Source: Lachancea kluyveri NRRL Y-12651 | Lineage: Eukaryota; Ascomycota; Saccharomycetes; Saccharomycetales; Saccharomycetaceae | Length of the DNA: 64,000 nt | Direction of reading: 5' to 3' | Assembly: GCA_000149225.2 (NCBI GenBank) | Contig: CM000690.1 | Location: forward strand, 682,001-746,000 | Shown: positions 31,491-41,215 of the stretch, one piece after another | How positions within the stretch are numbered: position 1 is the first letter of the stretch | How the letters are laid out: each line of letters opens with the position of its first letter | Position numbers and translations under genes: made by a program | Notes under the pieces: generated by a model | Told to the model about the DNA's origin: nothing | The model's database searches: none | The model's input: only the letters and a program-made list of their open reading frames with translations

Positions 31491-31997
31491 ATGCTCGCAG
31501 GTAGTTTAAAGAAAACGCATTCGATGAGTGTGTTCCATTTCAAGCTGGTATTCTGGGCTTCTGTTGTATGTCTGGTTTTGTTTGTAGCCCATCGTAGAAG
31601 AGAGGTTATCAGTATGTTGTTCAATTCTTTGTTAAAGGAAGCATGACCATCTTTTTTTACTAACCACACCAACGCTGCAGAATACAAATTTAAAGAAATA
31701 GTGACAAAGCTTAAGTTAAAATTTGGTGGATATATCCGTTTAAATGAATCATTTACGGACGATCTTGAGGCAGGTTTAAGTTCTAGAAACTTCGATATAA
31801 TTTCCCAAAACAGTTCAGATCCAAGAAGTGGGTTAGATGAAGTTTCGAAAGAGGAGATAAGAAGAATTATGGAAGAAAAAGGAATCAGCTTTGACAAGGC
31901 CAGGTTGTTTTATACAACTCAAAAGTTCGGAGAAAATAATGTAGCCCCTGATGGGACACCAATGGATCCGAAAGCAGTTACTTTTAGCAGAAACTAA
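31491..31997 (+). CDS. YCL012C orthologue, small membrane-anchored protein, two exons
   Basis: The CDS joins 31491-31611 and 31681-31997, giving 145 residues. Exon 1 encodes a short head and a single hydrophobic segment (KLVFWASVVCLVLFVAH, about 18-34) followed by the basic HRRRE. After splicing the frame continues KYKFKEIVTKLKLKFGGYIRL, then an acidic, Ser-rich tail ending in DGTPMDPKAVTFSRN. The topology suggests a single-pass membrane protein. S. cerevisiae YCL012C is likewise a short intron-containing gene next to GBP2 and BUD3, and its function is not established. A second ATG at 31524 could be the start. Confidence 0.85.
31612..31680 (+). other. Intron of the YCL012C orthologue
   Basis: This 69-nt intron has consensus donor GTATGT, branch point TACTAAC at 31658-31664 and acceptor CTGCAG. 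It is phase 1. Splicing removes an in-frame stop at 31644-31646 and joins two open frames. Confidence 0.9.
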
Positions 31998-32083
31998 TTA
32001 TGGAAATAAACTTTATATCAAATTAAATAAATGCATACCTGCTGTCTTGTAACATTTACATGTGTACTTGAAAACAGCGGGGC

Positions 32084-35000
32084 TTAGGGCTTAAACTTTA
32101 GGCGTGTAGGCTTGTCATCCATTTTATTGATTTCGTCATCATCTAACTCCATTAAGTCATCATCTAAGAGTACTGGACCCAAATAAGCGTAAGAAGAATC
32201 GGTCACGAGCGCAGGTTCGGTGAATTTCAATGAGTCGTCTTTCTTTAACTCTTTGGGTGTATTTCCAATAATCTTGTAGGGCATACGAGGTTTCAACTTG
32301 GTGTTTTGGAAAACCGTGTCCGGCTGTTTACTTAAATCAAACATGTCAAGCTTGCTCGGTGAGACCCACATCGGCTCATCCTCTTCAGGAATCTGTAGTT
32401 TGTTGGCACGCCTACTTGATTTGATCAAATCATTATCTGTGCAAGAGAAGAAGGTTTCGTTGGATTTCATTGCGTCCGACAAACGGTAGAAAACTGGCTC
32501 CTGCAGTTTCGGGTCTGGTTTGGTCACCATTGGGATCCTATTCGTCCCAGGTATCTCTTCCACGTTATTTGTGTCATCGGTTGTATCAAATGTCATGTGA
32601 AAGGAGCTAAAATCAATATCTTCGAGAATAGGCTGATGGCTTTGGTTATTAGTTCCTGCTGTGTTATCCATGCCGTTGACATCCCTCATAACTGTTTCTT
32701 GAGAGGTTTTGCCGATATTTTTCACAAGTACATCCATGCCACTAGGCTCTGAAGCGCATGATTGTGATTCATTTCCCCGGGTTTCAACCAGTGATCCATT
32801 TGTGGACATATGGTCTTCAATGTTTTCGGTTATTTCCTCTTGGGAGTGAAAGCTCAACTCTAATAGCCTCTCATTAGTGATATTGATATTTGAAGAGTAT
32901 GAGAAATCACTAGAGATGGCTCCATTTGTGCTGTTTTCAGTAATTAAATGGTGCGCTGTCTGAACGTTTGAGGCGTTCAGTAAAACATCTCTCCCACTTA
33001 TAATTTTTGTTGGTGAAGTTTTAGTCACTCTGAAACTAGAAACCTTACTGGTATAAATTTCAGATGGGTGGCTACCCAAAAATGCAAGTTCTGTTATTTT
33101 TTCTAATTGATTCTGGATGCTTTCTTCATCCTGACTCTCTTTCGACGTTTTTGTGTGATCCGGCACATCAACAGCCTCTTCTGTCACAAGTTCTTCCATA
33201 ATGCTTGTATTTGTGGAGGTTTGTGGAGGTGTCGATGGTGTTATTGTTGAAGCTACTTCAGCAGAGCCTGTGGCTGGTCTATCAACTACTGGAAGTCTGT
33301 TAGCCGAAACAAAGTTTTTAAATGCATGTGTGTTGGAATTGTTGGTGTTGATTATATTTCTTTCATTTAATGAAACGTCACTAGAGAGGCGCCTCCAATT
33401 CGAGCTCTCATCGTTCTCTTCCAATACAATTCTCATTCCCTCAAATAACTCTACGAAAGAGGGAGATCTATCAAAAGTAACCTTAGGCAATTCGTATTCT
33501 GGAATCTTGGGAAACATCAGCTGTTTGGTAGAATCGTCTGAGGCTGCTTTCTGTTTTTGACACAAAGATTTCGCGGAGTTGCCTCCTTCTAGTGTGGTGA
33601 TATCGTCATTTCCTGTAATTTCAGTACTTGGTTGGGGAGAATAGACGGTATCTTTCTGCACATCATGATCCACGTTCGTCGCAGGGTTTTCGTCTTCCCC
33701 GTTGGACTGCATTAAACTACTGGAATTACTGGTTGCAGTATCGTGTTCATGGCTTACTTTTTCCGCTACTGACCCGTTATCAGCAACCATTTTTCCGACT
33801 GGCTGAATTTCTTCGTTATTTGGTACTATATCGCCAAACAGGTCCACATTAAATATTTGACTCTGCCTTTCAGATTGTTTGTAGATAATGTTGTCGGATG
33901 TTTCCTCCAAAGAGGATCTCGAATTCTGTCTGGCATATCCCACGGAGTTAGTCGATATTTCATATTCAGAAACGACATCAGACTTTAAATTAACAATTGG
34001 TACTTCATCCAGTTTTTCAGGATCTGGTGAAGGCTTTGTTGCCTCTGGGGTAATGTTTGCAGGTACTTCAGCACTTTTGATGCTTTTGGATGAAGGTGGT
34101 ACAGCTTCTTTCGATTGTGGAGCCATTGGGATGGATTGGAATTTGGTGTCGTGGATAACCGATTCAATTCTATTGTTTCTATCATCTCTTTGGTACTCGT
34201 ATCCCTCATTTGTATTGCTTTCGGTCCTCTCTTTTTTACCATAAACTGAGTTATGTGTCTTTTTAGAATCATTAATTTTTTTAGATGGCACCTCCTTCTG
34301 TTTCTTATTCTTCTTGGTAGAATTGAAAAGACTAGATAGTTTTGTCATGAAACTTTTTCTTCGTTCTTTCTTCAAAGGATTGGCAGTGTTCTCAACCTTC
34401 TTAGTCATAGTTTGCTTCTTCGGCTTCAGAGTCTGCTTAGCAATGTCAACAGTTGCGTGTACTGCAGCACTTTCTGTGTCATCAACACTACTTCTGAAAG
34501 TCGTGATGGTACCAAATGATTTTGACTTTTTGTGGGTGGTCGAAAAGTCGCCTGTCTTATTATTTTCAAAGAGATCCATTGCGTTTTCTGGTGGTTCGTT
34601 AAGCTCGAGCTCATGGAAGTGACGACCAATTTGTTTCACCAACTTTTCGTTGAGAGAAGACAGATTACCGTAAAGTGGCGACTTGAAGGTGGACAGATAA
34701 ATCGGGCAAGAATTTACCATTTCTTTAATGATGTCAGCCGTGAATTCCTGTAAAGAAACTGTCTTTTTAGTGTGCAAACCATCAATGGTGACCTTTTCTA
34801 CTTGGACGTGATTGTCGTCGGACAAGCTAGCGAATAAACCTAGACATAGGTTGTTATTCTCGATTACATCCTTTGAAGGTGAAATGTTCAAAAACAGTGC
34901 AAAGCGGGATTTCATTTTTTCAGTCAAATAAGCATCAGTTTCGTGAGCGGTTGAATAAATCTGTAATCCATTTTGACTAGTTTTGAATAGATGGAATGCA

Positions 35001-36979
35001 GTATCCTTTTCCAAGATCTTTGCCTTTGTTACCAAATCAGCAACATGAGAGGCTTTATCTGTAGATGAAACAAGTTTGTAAGTCATAGTCACTGGGCTAT
35101 CGACGGTTTTGCCGTCGTGATCGGTTTGTTGAAGGATATCAAATCTTAAGAAGTTATCTTTTTCCCCATAAATCGACACTAATAAATTGTCAACATAGCT
35201 ATAACTCACCACTTTCAATTTTGGAATAATCGGTGGTAATGGAACCTCGTTTATTAAAGAGTTCATTAGAATATCGGAAATCAGCGGCCTGTTTGAATCT
35301 TTCGTGTAGTACAAATCACCATCGATGACATTAAGGAAAACCACATAATCACTAAAAATGACGATGATATCTCTCTTAGTGTTATCATTAGCATCCACTG
35401 CATCAAAAACTCCAACCACTCTTCTTTTTAGCCATTTGTATTGTAGCTCCACTGGCCAGCCATTTGCTAGCTCCGTCAAAATTTTTCCAGAGGGAGTAAA
35501 TACTCTGGTATTGTAAGCGCTTGCAGTGGTTTCTAACTTGCCGAATGAATCAATGACTTCGGAAATGTTATCAAAGTGTCTCTTGGCAACTTTTTCAGCC
35601 TCCTTTGATGTCCATGTTTTATTTTTCCATAGCCTATTAATAATTAGCTTGAGTTTTGTTAGCTTTTCCTGTGGGCCTTTTATGATTGTATCAATTTTCA
35701 TCTCGGTGTAAATATTTTTGCTTGGCACTATATCTCCAAACTTTCTGAAAAAGAGTTTTATGTCTTTGGAAAAATTCTTAGTTGCAGCCTCATGTCTGGT
35801 GTACGCTTTGTAGAAATATGGGATTGTTACACTGCAAGCCTTCAGAACTTCCAGACTTCCGTAAGGAATAGCGGCTTTCAATGCATCTAGAAATATACAG
35901 TTGATCCTTGTTACCTCATCTATTGTTGGAGGGAACAGCCGGTTTAACTTAGAAGTTGAAAGTCCATGAATTTCTTCATTTAATACTTCGATTCTCAAAG
36001 GAATCAAAAAGGTTTGCAGAAATTCTACTAGATTAAGGGTGAAATTAGTCTGCATTGCCATCAATTCATCGCAAATTGAGCTTATCAATGCATCATCTTT
36101 CTCTGTCGAGGTAGCCGAGCCTAGTTGCGAATTCTCTTCTTCGGTAGATGGGGGCTTATAAACGTACTCTGTCTGCTCCGGGGAGTATTCTGTCAAAGGA
36201 TTAAATAGCTGTTCCAACTGTTCACCTAGATGAAATACAAGCTGATTGTTCGCATCTATGGATTCCTCTTTATTTTCATAAACAACGTCTAGCAACACTG
36301 ACTGTACAAATCTATCTTGTAAAAGCCCCATGTTAATCAGGCTTTTTCCCAAGTCTTGCGGTGTGGCAAACCCAATCAGTTTGCAAGAGTTAGCCAAGTC
36401 GCCTGCAGTAGTTTGGTCATAGTCGTACTTTAGTGAGCTTGAAATTTTGGCGATATCATTACCACTCAATTGGGAGAATTTTTGCAGAAGACTTATAGCT
36501 ATGCAACGCCTCACATTGGATTTCCTATTTTCATCAGTTAAATTTTCTACAGCAGGGTAGAATCTTGAGCTTTTACTCAAATCTATTGAGTTGAAGTGAG
36601 ATGTGCCCAGTTTGTCCAAGATTATCGAACTGATCTTGTCGGTGGATGGGTCCTTATAGACGATCGCCATGAAGCTGCCCCATAGTAGCTCATCGAAACC
36701 CTGGAACATAGCTGCTTCGGGAAACACTTTATTAATCCATTCATCTGTAGTTCTGTCCTTTACCCATTGCTTTGTTATGGAATTATCCAATATCAGGTTT
36801 TGATTAAGCTTGATTTTAAGATCAGGTAGAGTATCAGCACCAGATTTTCGCGAATTGTTGGAATACACTGATGAAATATCAGCAGTAGCACCTAGTAGTT
36901 GATCTCCATCAAATTTATCGCCTCCCAGCTTGTCGAAATTGTGTAGCATAGATACCGTTTCAGCTGCGTGTTGCTGCAT
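32084..36979 (-). CDS. BUD3: Bud3, Cdc42 GEF and axial bud-site landmark
   Basis: The 1631-residue protein is close to S. cerevisiae Bud3 (1636 residues, YCL014W). The N-terminal 250 residues precede a region resembling a Dbl-homology exchange domain (about 270-480). A PH-like segment follows (about 500-650), then a long Ser/Thr/Asn-rich tail with a basic patch (KKERRKSFMTKLSSLF near 870). Bud3 binds the septin ring at the bud neck, activates Cdc42 in early G1, and with Bud4 and Axl2 marks the axial budding site. Its start is 115 bp from the divergent DCC1 start, so they share a promoter. The septin gene CDC10 is also in this window, without operon-type linkage. Confidence 0.95.
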   Translation of the reverse strand: MQQHAAETVSMLHNFDKLGGDKFDGDQLLGATADISSVYSNNSRKSGADTLPDLKIKLNQNLILDNSITKQWVKDRTTDEWINKVFPEAAMFQGFDELLWGSFMAIVYKDPSTDKISSIILDKLGTSHFNSIDLSKSSRFYPAVENLTDENRKSNVRRCIAISLLQKFSQLSGNDIAKISSSLKYDYDQTTAGDLANSCKLIGFATPQDLGKSLINMGLLQDRFVQSVLLDVVYENKEESIDANNQLVFHLGEQLEQLFNPLTEYSPEQTEYVYKPPSTEEENSQLGSATSTEKDDALISSICDELMAMQTNFTLNLVEFLQTFLIPLRIEVLNEEIHGLSTSKLNRLFPPTIDEVTRINCIFLDALKAAIPYGSLEVLKACSVTIPYFYKAYTRHEAATKNFSKDIKLFFRKFGDIVPSKNIYTEMKIDTIIKGPQEKLTKLKLIINRLWKNKTWTSKEAEKVAKRHFDNISEVIDSFGKLETTASAYNTRVFTPSGKILTELANGWPVELQYKWLKRRVVGVFDAVDANDNTKRDIIVIFSDYVVFLNVIDGDLYYTKDSNRPLISDILMNSLINEVPLPPIIPKLKVVSYSYVDNLLVSIYGEKDNFLRFDILQQTDHDGKTVDSPVTMTYKLVSSTDKASHVADLVTKAKILEKDTAFHLFKTSQNGLQIYSTAHETDAYLTEKMKSRFALFLNISPSKDVIENNNLCLGLFASLSDDNHVQVEKVTIDGLHTKKTVSLQEFTADIIKEMVNSCPIYLSTFKSPLYGNLSSLNEKLVKQIGRHFHELELNEPPENAMDLFENNKTGDFSTTHKKSKSFGTITTFRSSVDDTESAAVHATVDIAKQTLKPKKQTMTKKVENTANPLKKERRKSFMTKLSSLFNSTKKNKKQKEVPSKKINDSKKTHNSVYGKKERTESNTNEGYEYQRDDRNNRIESVIHDTKFQSIPMAPQSKEAVPPSSKSIKSAEVPANITPEATKPSPDPEKLDEVPIVNLKSDVVSEYEISTNSVGYARQNSRSSLEETSDNIIYKQSERQSQIFNVDLFGDIVPNNEEIQPVGKMVADNGSVAEKVSHEHDTATSNSSSLMQSNGEDENPATNVDHDVQKDTVYSPQPSTEITGNDDITTLEGGNSAKSLCQKQKAASDDSTKQLMFPKIPEYELPKVTFDRSPSFVELFEGMRIVLEENDESSNWRRLSSDVSLNERNIINTNNSNTHAFKNFVSANRLPVVDRPATGSAEVASTITPSTPPQTSTNTSIMEELVTEEAVDVPDHTKTSKESQDEESIQNQLEKITELAFLGSHPSEIYTSKVSSFRVTKTSPTKIISGRDVLLNASNVQTAHHLITENSTNGAISSDFSYSSNINITNERLLELSFHSQEEITENIEDHMSTNGSLVETRGNESQSCASEPSGMDVLVKNIGKTSQETVMRDVNGMDNTAGTNNQSHQPILEDIDFSSFHMTFDTTDDTNNVEEIPGTNRIPMVTKPDPKLQEPVFYRLSDAMKSNETFFSCTDNDLIKSSRRANKLQIPEEDEPMWVSPSKLDMFDLSKQPDTVFQNTKLKPRMPYKIIGNTPKELKKDDSLKFTEPALVTDSSYAYLGPVLLDDDLMELDDDEINKMDDKPTRLKFKP

Positions 36980-37066
36980 AGTTGTTTCTCTGGATCTGAG
37001 CTTGAAGTTGAAATGTTGTTTACAACAGTTTTTTTTTTTTGTTCTAGCTTGACTTCTTGAACAGTT

Positions 37067-37073
37067 CGCGAAA
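37067..37073 (+). promoter_or_regulatory. Possible SBF/MBF site in the BUD3-DCC1 promoter
   Basis: CGCGAAA, a match to the SCB consensus CRCGAAA, lies 22 bp before the DCC1 ATG in the 115-bp divergent promoter. G1/S control would fit DCC1, but a 7-bp match is weak evidence and the site is very close to the start codon. Confidence 0.3.
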
Positions 37074-37094
37074 AAGGTCTAAAACAGTAAAAGG

Positions 37095-38219
37095 ATGAGT
37101 GGTACTATAAATCTGTATTCTAAATTAACCACAAATGATAACTATAAGCTGATACAGCTGGTTCCTGAATTGTTGAAGGCTTTAGAAGATCCTGCTCAGG
37201 AACTGAGGTTCAAGGCGCTAGATCGTGACACTTCAGAAGTCGTCCTCTGTTCCAACGATAAGACATGGGCAGTAAAGCAGAAAAACCATTCAAACACAGT
37301 TATGTTAATGAAAGAGTTTGTGCCTCAGGAAATCGTTGCAAGCGAAAAACTGGAAACGTTTGGCATGTCTGCACCAACAATGGATTATTTGTGTTTCGCA
37401 AAGCAGACATTTGAATTAGAACCAAGGCCAGCAAAGGGACAAGTAGATGTTGGTAGGTTGCCCATTTACCATGGCGATGAAAAGCATTTTCAGGAGGAAG
37501 TTATGCCTAAGATGACTTTACAGGAGCTATTCGAGTCGTCCCCTTGCTCAAAAAACGAGTTTGACCGGATATGGTTTTCACTTGGTGGCTGTACTGTTAA
37601 TGGTTTTGTGTGTATATTGGCTAGTGAGTTTATCTCAAAATCTTTGCATATTACTCTTATGAGTATACTGGCAGAGAACCTTGATGTTAATAATTTACAA
37701 TTAGAAGAAACTCACCAAGCTGTTTGCAAAGATATGGACGATGATGAAGATTTCAATCCATATTCGCTAGAGGTCATAAGAACAGTGTTGGAAAAATTCT
37801 GTAACAAAAAAGACGGTGGGACCTATAAACTAGAGATGAAACAAGTTGCCAGATGGTATGGTGTAGTGGCCTTAAAGAAGTTTGCTTCCAAAGAACTGAT
37901 ATCGCAAGACGAATTTATGATTAAGTGGAAGTCATTATTCCCACCTTATTTCTCCTGCGACATCGATCTAAAACTTTTAAAGGGTCAATTTGCCAGGCCT
38001 TTGCGTGGTAAACTACAGTACCTACCCCCTTCTACCTTACCTCATGATATCAAGGATAGATTTAAAATGCTGTTTAGGATTCAAAACACTTGGGATATCG
38101 AAGACATTAAACCGTTTATTGAAGACCTCAATACTAGAGGTTTAAAGATTGACAACTTTGTGATGAAATATGCACGTAGAAGAAGGATTGGTAAGCAGGT
38201 TCTGGTAAGCAGTCGCTAG
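37095..38219 (+). CDS. DCC1: Dcc1, subunit of the Ctf18 replication factor C complex
   Basis: The 374-residue protein matches Dcc1 (380 residues in S. cerevisiae, YCL016C). Recognisable are the N-terminal beta-rich region with VVLCSNDKTWAVKQKNHSNT (about 50-69) and three C-terminal winged-helix-like repeats ending RRRRIGKQVLVSSR. Dcc1 with Ctf8 binds Ctf18-RFC, which loads or unloads PCNA, links the clamp loader to DNA polymerase epsilon, and is needed for sister chromatid cohesion and telomere length control. The start is the first ATG, preceded by an A-rich leader. Confidence 0.94.
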   Translation: MSGTINLYSKLTTNDNYKLIQLVPELLKALEDPAQELRFKALDRDTSEVVLCSNDKTWAVKQKNHSNTVMLMKEFVPQEIVASEKLETFGMSAPTMDYLCFAKQTFELEPRPAKGQVDVGRLPIYHGDEKHFQEEVMPKMTLQELFESSPCSKNEFDRIWFSLGGCTVNGFVCILASEFISKSLHITLMSILAENLDVNNLQLEETHQAVCKDMDDDEDFNPYSLEVIRTVLEKFCNKKDGGTYKLEMKQVARWYGVVALKKFASKELISQDEFMIKWKSLFPPYFSCDIDLKLLKGQFARPLRGKLQYLPPSTLPHDIKDRFKMLFRIQNTWDIEDIKPFIEDLNTRGLKIDNFVMKYARRRRIGKQVLVSSR

Positions 38220-38284
38220 ACGGAAAGAATGTTGTATTTGGTATATATAAAGTACAAGCTTTAGTTCTCTGTATAGAGAGAAAT

Positions 38285-39127
38285 CTATCCTGATAATATC
38301 GAATGCACTGTTTCGTAAACGCCTAAGAAAATGGCACCACCTGCGCTAATCCACATGGTTCTTGGTCCTACCCCACTGAAAAAAACCTTGAATCCCTCCT
38401 CGGCGTAAATATTCTTTGCCAATTGTGCCACTGGTATAGACTTATGGCTCAGCATCAACCTCGTTTTCAACACGTCCAACGGGGTTGTGGTTGCAGCAGC
38501 AATTGCACCAGCAACAGACCCACAAACAGAGCCTTGCCATGGGGCAACATGGTCCTGTCCATTTCGTTTAGCCCAAGTTTTTTTCAAAAATTCATACAGG
38601 GGAAATTGGATGCAAGTAAATGGGATTTCTCTCATGATTGTGGTGTTCCATCCACGATACAAATTTCTTAAAACACCTTCACCATTCTCGTTCTGCAGAA
38701 TTTTGGTAAAAGTTTGCCAAGACGAGTTAGTCTTATGAGTTTGGGTTCTCTGTTTTATAACTTCTGCAGGTACTCGTACTAGACATGCTGACACTTCACC
38801 AATAGAAGACGAAAACATGTGAGATAGGGTATCAGCCATCTGGTTGTTCGAGGTGACGTACTTGGAAATCACAGGTTTTGAGTAAACTTTCATTGAGTCA
38901 TAACTAACAAAAAAAAGTGAGGCGCTGGGTGCAGATGCAATTACAGCACTACCAAGTCCACGATAGACACCTTTATAACCACCATTTGCAAAGAATCCGC
39001 CCTTGGCTTGTAATCTGGTCTTTAGCGTGTCAATGGGGAAAAAGGCGAGATCGGTCGAGGTACCAGCAGCAGCACCACTTGCTAATGAAACCAAAAACGA
39101 TGAAGAGTCCATAGACGTTAATGCCAA
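38285..39127 (-). CDS. PET8: Mitochondrial S-adenosylmethionine carrier
   Basis: This 280-residue protein has the three-fold mitochondrial carrier repeat, each with a signature: FFPIDTLKTRLQ (about 27-38), RVPAEVIKQRTQ (about 117) and TTPLDVLKTRLM (about 215). Six membrane helices are expected. Pet8 (Sam5) imports S-adenosylmethionine into the mitochondrial matrix for methylations and for biotin and lipoate synthesis. S. cerevisiae Pet8 has 284 residues (YNL003C). The start could instead be the ATG at 39112 (MDSSSFLVSL), which fits the family's short N-terminus slightly better. It diverges from NFS1, which also acts in mitochondria. Confidence 0.95.
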   Translation of the reverse strand: MALTSMDSSSFLVSLASGAAAGTSTDLAFFPIDTLKTRLQAKGGFFANGGYKGVYRGLGSAVIASAPSASLFFVSYDSMKVYSKPVISKYVTSNNQMADTLSHMFSSSIGEVSACLVRVPAEVIKQRTQTHKTNSSWQTFTKILQNENGEGVLRNLYRGWNTTIMREIPFTCIQFPLYEFLKKTWAKRNGQDHVAPWQGSVCGSVAGAIAAATTTPLDVLKTRLMLSHKSIPVAQLAKNIYAEEGFKVFFSGVGPRTMWISAGGAIFLGVYETVHSILSG

Positions 39128-39369
39128 TTGCTAGCTTACATCTAACATGAAATTATGGAGTGGATTACTTCTAGGTGTAATTGTTTTGGTGAAGATTCGC
39201 CTCGGGCCCTCCGAGCACATGTACGTTATTAATGATCTCCGTTAGCGGCCCGGATTTTACAGCCTCTTCCTTTTTGTCTCCGCCGCTGGGATTAGTCAAA
39301 AAAAGTGAGCGGTGTGAGGACTTCTCTTCCCCTCCACTCCCTTGAACTTCCTGTATTAAAGAAGCAACG

Positions 39370-40851
39370 ATGCTAAGATCTATTGCAGGTTCTTTAACTA
39401 AAAGACAAGCCTTTGTATCTCTACAACACCATGCCAGCTCAACCGTGGGTGTGTCTCGCTGGATTCCCCGTCATACATATGCTACGGCCAAGGTAGCCGA
39501 GGATCTTCAACTAGAGACCCACACCGATGTACAAAGTGCCAGCGAAGAACAAGCTAACGTACGTACCGGCTCCGTTGCGAGCGAAGCAGCAGCTTCGGGT
39601 ACTACCGCTTTGAAGCACGCTTATCAAGAAAGCTCTGATTTTGGTACGAGGCCAATCTATTTGGATATGCAAGCCACCACTCCAACGGATCCAAGAGTCC
39701 TGGACACTATGCTGAAGTTTTACACTGGGTTGTATGGTAACCCTCACTCTAATACGCATAGTTACGGTTGGGAAACCAATAAGGAAATCGAAACGGCACG
39801 TGAGCACGTTGCCAACGTAATTAACGCTGACCCTAAAGAAATCATATTTACATCTGGTGCAACCGAGTCGAATAATATGGTTGTCAAAGGTGTCAGCCGG
39901 TTTTACAAAAAGACCAAAAAGCATATTATTACCACCAGAACTGAACATAAATGTGTTTTAGAGGCAGTCAGAGCTATGAAAAATGAAGGTTTTGAGGTTA
40001 CCTTTTTAAACGTTGATGCCCAAGGTTTGGTTGATTTAAAGGATTTAGAAGGGGCAATCAGACCAGACACTTGCTTAGTTTCGGTGATGGCGGTTAATAA
40101 TGAGATTGGTGTCATGCAGCCAATCAAGCAGATTGGTGAAATATGTAGGAAACGCAAGGTTTACTTTCACACGGACGCTGCCCAAGCGTACGGTAAGATC
40201 CCTATCGATGTTAACGAGATGAACATTGATTTGCTATCCGTTTCCTCTCACAAAATTTATGGTCCAAAGGGTATCGGCGCAGTTTATGTCAGAAGAAGAC
40301 CAAGAGTTAGATTGGATCCAATAATTTCTGGAGGTGGTCAGGAGAGAGGTTTGAGATCGGGTACTCTGGCTCCTCCCTTAGTTGCTGGTTTTGGCGAGGC
40401 CGCCAGGTTGATGAAACGAGAATTTGAAAACGATTCCCAGCATATTAAGAGATTATCTGAAAAGCTTACGAAGGGTTTGCTTTCAATCGAACACACCTCT
40501 CTGAATGGTTCTCCTGACCATCGTTATCCAGGCTGTGTCAACGTTTCTTTTGCCTACGTTGAAGGTGAGTCCTTGTTGATGGCCTTAAGAGATATTGCTT
40601 TGAGTTCAGGTTCCGCCTGTACTTCGGCCTCTTTGGAGCCTTCATACGTTCTACATGCATTGGGTAAGGATGATGCTTTAGCTCATTCTTCTATCAGATT
40701 TGGTATTGGTAGGTTCACAACCGAACAAGAAGTTGATTATGTTATCAAAGCTATTACTGAAAGAGTCGAATTCTTAAGAGAATTATCCCCATTGTGGGAA
40801 ATGGTGAAGGAAGGTATTGACTTGGACTCTATTGAATGGTCTGGTCACTGA
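39370..40851 (+). CDS. NFS1: Mitochondrial cysteine desulfurase Nfs1
   Basis: The 493-residue enzyme has a mitochondrial presequence (MLRSIAGSLTKRQAF) and a class V aminotransferase fold starting at IYLDMQATTPTDPRVLD (about 97-113). The pyridoxal-phosphate lysine is in SSHKIYGPKG (about 293). The active-site cysteine lies in SSGSACTSASLEP (about Cys416), and the C-terminus ends SPLWEMVKEGIDLDSIEWSGH, as in other Nfs1/IscS. It takes sulfur from cysteine for iron-sulfur clusters on the scaffold Isu1 and for tRNA thiolation. The family is essential. Length matches S. cerevisiae (497 residues, YCL017C). Confidence 0.98.
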   Translation: MLRSIAGSLTKRQAFVSLQHHASSTVGVSRWIPRHTYATAKVAEDLQLETHTDVQSASEEQANVRTGSVASEAAASGTTALKHAYQESSDFGTRPIYLDMQATTPTDPRVLDTMLKFYTGLYGNPHSNTHSYGWETNKEIETAREHVANVINADPKEIIFTSGATESNNMVVKGVSRFYKKTKKHIITTRTEHKCVLEAVRAMKNEGFEVTFLNVDAQGLVDLKDLEGAIRPDTCLVSVMAVNNEIGVMQPIKQIGEICRKRKVYFHTDAAQAYGKIPIDVNEMNIDLLSVSSHKIYGPKGIGAVYVRRRPRVRLDPIISGGGQERGLRSGTLAPPLVAGFGEAARLMKREFENDSQHIKRLSEKLTKGLLSIEHTSLNGSPDHRYPGCVNVSFAYVEGESLLMALRDIALSSGSACTSASLEPSYVLHALGKDDALAHSSIRFGIGRFTTEQEVDYVIKAITERVEFLRELSPLWEMVKEGIDLDSIEWSGH

Positions 40852-41215
40852 TTCGCCTAAATTTTATTTCTCTAATTTTCTTTCTTATTTTTTTTATTCC
40901 TTTTTACAAGGAGATATGATGACCTGTTATTCCCTACTGTGTTTAGTTCATAATGTCCGTCTCTTTTTTTTTTCTTTTCGAATGACTCTTCCCTTTGTCT
41001 ATTCTAAGTTTATGCATTTTTTTAGGGTAAAATGCATGATCGCTTTTATATTTACTGAATATATTCTTCACTTCGTTATTGATGTAACAGAAACTCTTAA
41101 AATAATGGCATTGTCATTCCTCTTATCATTACGTATCATTATACAAGGGACCTCTCATGGTTTTTAAGAGAAAACCGGTTTTCTCTTGTACTACTAAATC
41201 ATGTTTGCACAACGT
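40852..41215. other. NFS1-LEU2 convergent intergenic region
   Basis: This 364-bp space lies between two convergent genes. It is T-rich on the plus strand and should hold both polyadenylation regions. I see no gene or repeat in it. A short inverted repeat (AGAGAAAACCGG / CCGGTTTTCTCT, about 41167-41186) lies about 30 bp beyond the LEU2 stop. Confidence 0.55.
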
